From contig JACQUT010000200.1 of assembly GCA_016267585.1 (NCBI GenBank), positions 1-6,101 of the forward strand: a stretch of 6,101 nt of DNA, in the 5' to 3' direction. This document shows positions 1 to 4,821 of this stretch, piece by piece. Position 1 is the stretch's first letter, and every line of letters starts with the position of its first letter. A program made the position numbers and the translations under genes. The notes under the pieces were generated by a model, which saw nothing but the letters and a program-made list of their open reading frames with translations, made no database searches and was not told the origin of the DNA. Source of the stretch: Cyanobacteria bacterium NC_groundwater_1444_Ag_S-0.65um_54_12 (lineage in GTDB: Bacteria; Cyanobacteriota; Sericytochromatia; S15B-MN24; VGJW01).

Positions 1-1068
1 CGCATTCGCCAGGTGACTATGGCCACCGGGATCATCACGACGATAGCCGGCATTGGCACCTATGGTTACTCGGGCGTTGGCGGACCGGCCTTGAATGCCA
101 TGTTTGGTTTTGGCCCGGCTTCTGCTGGTGTGGAGGGCGGTGGTATCTGTAGCGATAGTGTGGGTAATCTCTATATTGCCGATTCTTGGAATCATCGCGT
201 GCGCAAGGTGGATACCAGCGGCATCATCACCACGATAGCGGGAAATGGCAACCCGGATTCTTTGGAATTGGGCGATGGCGGACCGGCTACCGCTGCGAGC
301 CTGATGGATCCTCGTGATGTAGCAGTAGATAATGGCGGTAATATCTACATCGCAGATCAAAAAAGCCATCGCATTCGCAAGGTAGATACTGCCGGGATCA
401 TCACTACCGTGGCGGGCGGCAATAGTAACTGGGGGGGCTATTCGGGCGATGGCGGCCCGGCGGTCAGCGCCGATCTGTACTATCCCGAGAGCATAGCGGT
501 GGACGGCGCGGGCAATCTCTATATCGCCGACAATGGGAACAATCGCATTCGCAAGGTGGATACTAACGGGATCATCACTACCGTGGCGGGTGACGGCGGT
601 TACTACTTCAGTGGCGACGGTGGACCGGCTACCGCTGCTGGCTTAGCAAGGCCTAGGGATGTGGCCATGGATGGCGCGGGCAATCTCTATATCGCCGACA
701 GCGGGAATAATCGCATTCGCAAGGTGGATACCAGCGGGATAATTACCACGCTGGCCGGGGATGGCTCCGGAGTCTATCCGGGCGATGGTTTCCCTGCCAC
801 TGCAGTGGGTGTGGCGCAGCCGCGCCATATTGCCGTGGACGGCACCGGCAACTTGTACATAGCCGAGTGGTTGAACAATCGCTTGCGCAAGGTAGATGCC
901 AGCGGAATAATCACCACGCTGGCCGGCACCGACACACCTTGGTTCAGCGGCGATGGCGGCCCCGTCAGCGTCGCCGAGCTGGCTGGGCCCGGAAGCATGA
1001 CGGTGGATGGCGCGGGCAATCTCTTCTTCGTGGATTCGTTAAATGGTCGTATTCGCTGGATTCACTAG
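1..1068 (+). CDS. NHL-repeat beta-propeller protein, 3' part (5' end outside window)
   Basis: The reading frame is open from the first base and ends at TAG 1066-1068. The first codons (RIRQ) are the tail of a preceding blade, so GTG 13 is not a real start and the gene begins upstream. Six NHL-type repeats of 54-64 residues follow. Each opens with GIITT(I/V/L)AG, carries a SGDGGPA-like turn, then a (V/M)DGAGNLYIAD core, and closes with N(N/H)RIRKVD. Six such units would make a complete six-bladed propeller, but further blades may lie upstream. This repeat style is typical of large secreted or surface-anchored bacterial NHL proteins, where propellers bind protein or carbohydrate ligands; no enzymatic residues are evident. 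The last 26 bases overlap the next gene, which encodes a pilin-like protein. That suggests co-translation and perhaps a role as pilus-associated ligand-binding protein (inference). The N-terminus, with any signal peptide, is not visible. The second NHL gene at 4822 is a likely paralogue. Confidence 0.9.
   Translation, partial: RIRQVTMATGIITTIAGIGTYGYSGVGGPALNAMFGFGPASAGVEGGGICSDSVGNLYIADSWNHRVRKVDTSGIITTIAGNGNPDSLELGDGGPATAASLMDPRDVAVDNGGNIYIADQKSHRIRKVDTAGIITTVAGGNSNWGGYSGDGGPAVSADLYYPESIAVDGAGNLYIADNGNNRIRKVDTNGIITTVAGDGGYYFSGDGGPATAAGLARPRDVAMDGAGNLYIADSGNNRIRKVDTSGIITTLAGDGSGVYPGDGFPATAVGVAQPRHIAVDGTGNLYIAEWLNNRLRKVDASGIITTLAGTDTPWFSGDGGPVSVAELAGPGSMTVDGAGNLFFVDSLNGRIRWIH
28..1065 (+). 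repeat. Six tandem NHL blade repeats
   Basis: Units start at 28, 220, 394, 568, 736 and 904, each with the codons for GIITT. Unit lengths are 64, 58, 58, 56, 56 and 54 codons. Units 3 and 4 are nearly identical at DNA level over their second half: a 28-base exact match (505-532 and 673-700) and a 23-base exact match (541-563 and 709-731), both offset by 168 bases. Unit 1 is the most diverged, with a longer loop, VGG in place of DGG, and a CSDSVGN core. Confidence 0.9.
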
Positions 1069-1567
1069 GCGGCAACGCGGCAACGCGATTCTCGTCAGCG
1101 CGATTTTCGTCTTTGCGCTGACGATGGCTGCCATCGGCGTTTCGCGCATGCTGGTGAACCAGGCGCAACAGCGCGACTCCGAACGGCTTTTTCTGGGTAC
1201 CCAGGCCTCCGCTTTTTGTGAAGCCGCGCTGACGGTATGGCTGCAGAATGCCGCCAATGCACCAGGAGCCAAACCCGGTACGATTTTCCCCAGCAACACG
1301 GCTACCTACACCGTGGAAGCTCTCTTGCCACTGGCCGCTGCGGCCTCGCTTTCCGGTACGGCCTCCGTTCTGCCTGAATCCATAGGCCTGGATACCAGCG
1401 GCTGGAACAAGCACCGCTTCACGGTGAACGGCAGCGTGACGGACCGCACGCAAGGCTGGACGGCCAGCCGCCGCTTGGCCATCGAACTCGTGCCGGCTGA
1501 CGATACTTCCTGGAGCACGCGCTCTAGCACCGGCAGCCGCCTGGTCAGTGTCGGTGGCGGTCTATGA
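1043..1567 (+). CDS. PilX/GspK-like minor pilin (pseudopilin)
   Basis: This encodes a 174-residue protein. The N-terminus has a basic stretch (RRQRG, residues 9-13) followed directly by a hydrophobic helix (about 15-33, AILVSAIFVFALTMAAIGV). This is the layout of a class III prepilin signal, with predicted prepilin peptidase cleavage after G13. Position +5 of the mature protein is Val18, not Glu. GspK-type and PilX_N-type minor pilins often lack this Glu, as they sit at the pilus tip and need no charge pairing with a subunit above. After the helix come LVNQAQQRDSERLFLG and FCEAAL, resembling the amphipathic helix of PilX-like proteins. The rest is Ser/Thr/Ala-rich without a recognised motif. 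ATG 1043 is the only start that keeps the basic n-region, although no strong ribosome binding site precedes it; it lies inside the NHL gene, so translational coupling is likely. The stop overlaps the next start as ATGA. Assignment as pilin-like is solid from the N-terminus; the exact subfamily is less certain. Confidence 0.82.
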   Translation: MVVFAGFTRRQRGNAILVSAIFVFALTMAAIGVSRMLVNQAQQRDSERLFLGTQASAFCEAALTVWLQNAANAPGAKPGTIFPSNTATYTVEALLPLAAAASLSGTASVLPESIGLDTSGWNKHRFTVNGSVTDRTQGWTASRRLAIELVPADDTSWSTRSSTGSRLVSVGGGL

Positions 1568-1935
1568 AGCGCGCCGGCGGCATCACTTTGCTAGAAGCTA
1601 CCATCGGGTCAGCCGTTGCCATGGTCGGCATAGTCGCCTTGATCCAGATCAGCCGCTCCTTGCTCGACACCACGAGCGAGATCCGTACCCAGCAAGGGCA
1701 GCCTGCCATTGCCGAGCGGCTGATCCGCGATCAGCTGGCCTTCATCAAATCTCCTACCTACACGCCCTGCGCCACGGTTTCGCCGCTCGCTCTGCCCGGA
1801 GTCGTATATACGTTGCAGCTGGACTGTTCCAATGCCCCCACTTATTCCATCAAAGTGCTGATCAACGGCAGGGAGATGTCCACTGCGCATCCTAGCTCGG
1901 GCACCATCTGGGTGGTGAGGGGAGATTACCTGTGA
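1564..1935 (+). CDS. PilV-like minor pilin, short
   Basis: This encodes a 123-residue type IV pilin-like protein. The prepilin motif is textbook: a short basic leader (MKRAGG), cleavage after G6, then ITLLEA with Glu11 at mature position +5, and a hydrophobic helix through about residue 30. A polar helical segment follows (STSEI-like, then ERLIRDQL). The small C-terminal domain has two cysteines, C69 and C88, that could form a disulfide loop. At 123 residues it is small for PilV but within the range of minor pilins. Its start overlaps the stop of the PilX-like gene (ATGA at 1564-1567), and its stop overlaps the GTG start of the next gene. It probably contributes to the priming or tip complex of a type IV pilus or type II-secretion-like pseudopilus in the inner membrane and periplasm. 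PilV-like is a judgement from size and position; GspI-like would be an equivalent reading. Confidence 0.85.
   Translation: MKRAGGITLLEATIGSAVAMVGIVALIQISRSLLDTTSEIRTQQGQPAIAERLIRDQLAFIKSPTYTPCATVSPLALPGVVYTLQLDCSNAPTYSIKVLINGREMSTAHPSSGTIWVVRGDYL
1917..1924 (+). promoter_or_regulatory. Ribosome binding site deciding the GTG 1932 start
   Basis: GAGGGGAG lies 7 bases before GTG 1932, inside the end of the preceding pilin gene. It is the clearest Shine-Dalgarno sequence in the pilin cluster and supports the GTG start. That start leaves the leader MSSGLRG just before the prepilin cleavage site. Confidence 0.65.
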
Positions 1936-2801
1936 GCAGCGGGCTGCGCGGGGTAAGCTTGCTGGAAGTGGCGCTCGCTTCCGGGGTCATGGCGGCTTTT
2001 CTGCTGGCCCTGATGCTGCAGTATCGTTCCCAGCAAGTCAGTTACCAGATTGTCTTCGGCGAGTTGCGGCAGCCCGGTGCCGGTCGCGCATTCCTGGACA
2101 ATATTACTGGCGGCGAAGGACAGTTCTTGCTGGCCTATCAGCCCTACACGACGGATGTCGCAACGCAGGCGCTCTTCGACGCCAACATCGCGGTAGAACC
2201 GGCGCGTCTGCGCTTGCCGATGACAGGCAGTGGCAGCCGTTACCAGGAACTCCGGTTCTGGCCGGATCCGCGCGACGAGAGGCCGGTCGGCTTGCGGCCT
2301 GGCATGTTGACCTTGCAGGATACGGCTTCCGGGGCGGCCACGATTTCCATCACCCCGCCCGATGCGCTGGCTTCTTTCTCGATCATTTGTCCGGAACTGG
2401 CTACCCCTTCTACGGACACCTCCAATTATTTCACCATAATGGGCGGTGCTGCTTTCCCTAACGACGTGGCGGGCAATTATAACCTGCGCTACGCTTCGAC
2501 CGATGGCCTGCGCTGGGGTTTCGAGTATCCGGATGGCAGTGGCAACGTGGCATCGGCTTCCTATGCAGCGGGTGGCATGTTCGTGATCGACGGTAGCCGC
2601 AACGGCGGGAACGCCGGCATCTTGACCGGTGTCTGGCCGCTCGGCGTACCTGCCCCGGTCGCTGGCCTCACTGCTATCAACTTCAAGAGGCCAAGCGCTG
2701 CCAAGCGCCTGATTTTTTGGCTGCGCATGAATACCGCGCCTTTCAGCGGACTTATCGAGCTGCGCGAGTCTTTCTTCCTGCGCAATGCTTTGGTGCAGTA
2801 G
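1932..2801 (+). CDS. PilW-like minor pilin
   Basis: This encodes a 289-residue protein with a class III signal: leader MSSGLRG, predicted cleavage after G7, then VSLLEVALASG with Glu12 at mature +5, and a hydrophobic helix to about residue 29. The following MLQYRSQQVSYQ resembles the start of the long amphipathic helix in PilW/GspJ-type proteins. The large C-terminal part (about 50-289) is probably a beta-rich globular domain with Gly/Ser/Asn-rich loops. I see only one cysteine (in the SIICPEL stretch), so no internal disulfide is expected. GTG start overlaps the upstream TGA as GTGA, with a good ribosome binding site. It is the last gene of the unit and converges on polX 63 bases away. The order here (propeller, X-like, V-like, W-like) differs from the common fimU-pilV-pilW-pilX-pilY1 order. 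A PilW or GspJ role in the tip complex is inferred from size and context; prepilin processing is well supported. Confidence 0.85.
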   Translation: MSSGLRGVSLLEVALASGVMAAFLLALMLQYRSQQVSYQIVFGELRQPGAGRAFLDNITGGEGQFLLAYQPYTTDVATQALFDANIAVEPARLRLPMTGSGSRYQELRFWPDPRDERPVGLRPGMLTLQDTASGAATISITPPDALASFSIICPELATPSTDTSNYFTIMGGAAFPNDVAGNYNLRYASTDGLRWGFEYPDGSGNVASASYAAGGMFVIDGSRNGGNAGILTGVWPLGVPAPVAGLTAINFKRPSAAKRLIFWLRMNTAPFSGLIELRESFFLRNALVQ

Positions 2802-2811
2802 CAACGGGCCC

Positions 2812-2876
2812 GAAAAACTTTCTTTTTTCTGAAAGTCTGGTTGCTGTTTGGCTGTGATGGGATCTCAAAGTTTTTC
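2812..2876. repeat. 10-bp inverted repeat in the convergent intergenic region
   Basis: GAAAAACTTT (2812-2821) and AAAGTTTTTC (2867-2876) are perfect inverted copies separated by 45 bases. The right arm overlaps the stop region of polX. It could help end transcription from both sides, though the stem is A/T-rich and the loop long. Confidence 0.4.
2813..2838 (-). terminator. Possible weak intrinsic terminator of polX
   Basis: Read on the minus strand, ACTTTC, an A-rich 8-base loop and GAAAGT form a 6-bp stem (8 bp if one G-U pair and an outer A-U pair are counted). It runs straight into TTTT and then C. The position, about 30 bases after the polX stop, fits. The stem has low G+C, so the terminator would be weak. 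No comparable structure with a T-tract is evident for the pilin operon on the plus strand. Confidence 0.35.
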
Positions 2877-4589
2877 TCGCTCCAGCCATTGCAACAACTC
2901 GGCCAGAGGAAGGGTATTGAGCACGTCAGCGGGTTCGAGCCAGGCGCGACGGGCAATTGCCACTGCCAGTTGCATGGCGTCTAACCCGGCCACGGAATGA
3001 GCATCTGAACCCAACGAAAGCAATACTCCTTGCTCTTTGGCTTTGCGGGCACTGCTATCGTCGAGATCCATGCGCAGGTAGGAGCCATTGATTTCCAGGG
3101 CCTTACCCGTTTCTTTTGCTGTTTGCAATAACTGATCGAGATGGTACTCGTAAGGTGGGCGCTGGTTAAGCAAGCGTCCGCCAGGGTGGTTGAGGACATG
3201 GACCCAGTGTTGCCGCAGCGCACTGCCCATTCGTTTGGTGATGCGCTCGGCATCGCTTCTGGTGCCGGAGTGAACGGAAGCGCAGATAAAATCGAAACCA
3301 GCCAGCAGTTCTTCCGATAAGTCCAGCTCGCCAGTGGCGCGGACCTCTAGCTCTACCCCGGATAGTATGCGAAAAGGAGCGTACTGTTTGTTGAGACGCC
3401 GAATTTCTTCCCACTGCCGCCAGGCTTTTTCTTGATTGATTCCGCGCGCTATCCCCAGTCCAATAGAGTGATCGGTTATGGCAAGATATTGGTAGCCGTG
3501 GGCGATCGCGCTCTCTACCATGGCAGCGATACTGGAATTGCCGTCCGAGTAGTTACTGTGAACGTGAAAATCTCCCTTCACATCCGCCAAGGTTATTAAC
3601 CGGGGCAGCGAGCCCGCCGCTGCAGCGGCGATCTCACCGCGCTTTTCCCGCAGTTCGGGCGGTATCGGTGTCAAGCCAAGCAATTCATACACCTCGGCTT
3701 CGGTTCGACCGCCCACTTTGCGCCCCGATTCAACTTCAAAGATCCCGTATTCGCTCAACTTGTATCCCTTTTGCACCGCTAGCTCGCGTAATGCCACGTT
3801 ATGCTCTTTGGAACCGGTAAAGTACTGGAGCGCGGCTCCCCAGCTTTCCTGCGGCACGATGCGGATGTCTACCTGAAAATCTTCAGCCGTCAGAAACGTT
3901 ATTTTGGTAGAGCCGCTGGCCAGGATTTCTTTGGTAAGGGGGAGGTCAGCTATCAGTTTCCTGATTTCCGCGAATCGATCGGATGCCACCAGGATATCGA
4001 TGTCGCCGATGGTTTCTAGCCGGCGGCGAATGCTACCAGCCGGTTCGGCTTGCCCTACCGCGGGGCTGTTGCGCAGCAAGCTAGCAATGCGCTCCGCTAG
4101 CGGCCAGGCGATGCCCAGGGGAAGCCGTTGCGTGCGCTGGCCAAGGCGTGCCAGCTCTCTGCTTAGCTGTTCTTCAGTTTTTGGCCCCATGCCACGGATT
4201 TGCCGGATCTGTTGGCGACGCGCCAGATCAGCCAAATCATCCAGTTTGGTGACATGAAAGTGATCGTAAAGCAGCTTGGCCCGACGGGGGCCGATTCCCG
4301 GGATCTTTAGCAGTTCCAAGAAAGCGACCGGATAACCATCGCAAAGTTCTTGCAAGTAAGCGCTTTTACCGGTTTGTAAGAATTCACCGATTTTCTGGGC
4401 TATAGAGGTGCCGATGCCAGGGACCTCGGTAAGCCGCCCTTGTCGCCAGTTTTCTGCTATATCCTCCTTGAGGAAGCGAATATTGCGCGCTGCTTCTTCA
4501 TAGGCGCGAATTCGAAAGATATTTTCCGCTTTTAGCTGCAGCGCTGCAGCAATATTCTCCAGTAGCCTGGCTACCGCCTCATTTTGCAT
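2865..4589 (-). CDS. polX: DNA polymerase/3'-5' exonuclease PolX (family X polymerase with PHP domain)
   Basis: This encodes a 574-residue, full-length bacterial PolX, a gap-filling repair polymerase acting in base excision repair in the cytoplasm. The N-terminal 8-kDa-type domain (about 1-75) has the [15 protein letters not shown] signature. Helix-hairpin-helix motifs follow at VPGIG (56-60), IPGIG (96-100) and RGMG (132-135). The palm has GS (185-186), the catalytic pair D196 and D198 in GDIDIL, and a third Asp, D241, in [15 protein letters not shown] (256-264) and EYGIF are family signatures. The C-terminal PHP domain keeps all nine metal ligands expected from characterised PolX enzymes: H342, H344, D349, H374, E413, H440, H468, D529 and H531. 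Exonuclease and AP-processing activities are therefore likely intact. I chose ATG 4589 over GTG 4601 because AAGGAAG overlaps the GTG but lies 11 bases before the ATG, and [14 protein letters not shown] aligns with usual PolX N-termini. It converges with the pilin unit and diverges from the NHL lipoprotein gene. No functional link to either neighbour is evident. Confidence 0.96.
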   Translation of the reverse strand: MQNEAVARLLENIAAALQLKAENIFRIRAYEEAARNIRFLKEDIAENWRQGRLTEVPGIGTSIAQKIGEFLQTGKSAYLQELCDGYPVAFLELLKIPGIGPRRAKLLYDHFHVTKLDDLADLARRQQIRQIRGMGPKTEEQLSRELARLGQRTQRLPLGIAWPLAERIASLLRNSPAVGQAEPAGSIRRRLETIGDIDILVASDRFAEIRKLIADLPLTKEILASGSTKITFLTAEDFQVDIRIVPQESWGAALQYFTGSKEHNVALRELAVQKGYKLSEYGIFEVESGRKVGGRTEAEVYELLGLTPIPPELREKRGEIAAAAAGSLPRLITLADVKGDFHVHSNYSDGNSSIAAMVESAIAHGYQYLAITDHSIGLGIARGINQEKAWRQWEEIRRLNKQYAPFRILSGVELEVRATGELDLSEELLAGFDFICASVHSGTRSDAERITKRMGSALRQHWVHVLNHPGGRLLNQRPPYEYHLDQLLQTAKETGKALEINGSYLRMDLDDSSARKAKEQGVLLSLGSDAHSVAGLDAMQLAVAIARRAWLEPADVLNTLPLAELLQWLEREKL

Positions 4590-4600
4590 GGGGGACAGCA

Positions 4601-4607
4601 CTTCCTT
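4601..4607 (-). promoter_or_regulatory. Ribosome binding site of polX
   Basis: AAGGAAG on the minus strand lies 11 bases before ATG 4589. It would touch or overlap the alternative GTG at 4601, so that start cannot use it. This is the main nucleotide-level reason for the shorter polX. Confidence 0.55.
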
Positions 4608-4620
4608 GGCTTTTTTGCGA

Positions 4621-4650
4621 TTTACTCCAATACAGTGCTCAATTTATAAC
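4621..4650 (+). promoter_or_regulatory. Weak candidate sigma-70 promoter for the NHL lipoprotein gene
   Basis: TTTACT (4621-4626, 4 of 6 to the -35 consensus) and TATAAC (4645-4650, 5 of 6 to the -10 consensus) are spaced by 18 bases. They lie about 170 bases before ATG 4822. This is the best plus-strand match I found between the divergent genes. The rest of 4590-4821 shows no tRNA, other RNA gene or convincing small gene. A -10-like TATAAA also occurs on the opposite strand in the same A/T-rich patch but lacks a properly spaced -35. Confidence 0.25.
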
Positions 4651-4807
4651 TCTGGCGATAATCCGCAACTGGCAAAATCTAGCGCACCCCTAGCTGTAGC
4701 AGCCGCCGGTAAAGCGTTAAACCCGCTTTCTTCTGTGGAATATTACACCAGGTGGTACGAGACAAATAATGGCCTGGGGTGGCTAGCTTTACCCAATGGC
4801 ATGCATC

Positions 4808-4814
4808 GGGGGGA
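4808..4814 (+). promoter_or_regulatory. Ribosome binding site for ATG 4822
   Basis: A purine run GGGGGGA sits 7 bases before ATG 4822. The in-frame ATG 4801 has no purine-rich stretch at a suitable distance. Together with the compact lipoprotein signal peptide this favours 4822 as the start. Confidence 0.45.
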
Positions 4815-4821
4815 AACAGGC

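Noticed and set aside
13..15. GTG 13 as the start of the first NHL gene
   Set aside because: The codons before it (RIRQ) are the expected end of a preceding blade in the same open frame, so the gene continues upstream.
28..1065. Tandem repeats as a CRISPR or non-coding satellite array
   Set aside because: The period is about 56 codons, stays in frame, and encodes NHL blades; there are no short identical repeats with unique spacers.
965..1453. A 162-codon minus-strand open frame opposite the NHL/PilX-like junction
   Set aside because: It has no recognisable domain, lies antisense to two supported genes, and has the Arg/Gly-rich composition of a shadow frame.
1926..2804. A 292-codon open frame on the minus strand, almost exactly opposite the PilW-like gene
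   Set aside because: It mirrors the real gene in a codon-biased frame, its product is rich in Arg/Gln/Ala/His without any family motif or signal, and the plus-strand gene has a clear prepilin motif, ribosome binding site and overlap structure.
4589..4601. GTG 4601 as the polX start
   Set aside because: The AAGGAAG ribosome binding site overlaps this GTG, whereas it is 11 bases from ATG 4589, and family alignment favours the ATG.
4740..4806. Small inverted repeats around ACCAGGTGGT, GCTAGC and GGGT...ACCC before the lipoprotein gene
   Set aside because: They are short or imperfect, have no T-tract or known riboswitch layout, and could arise by chance.
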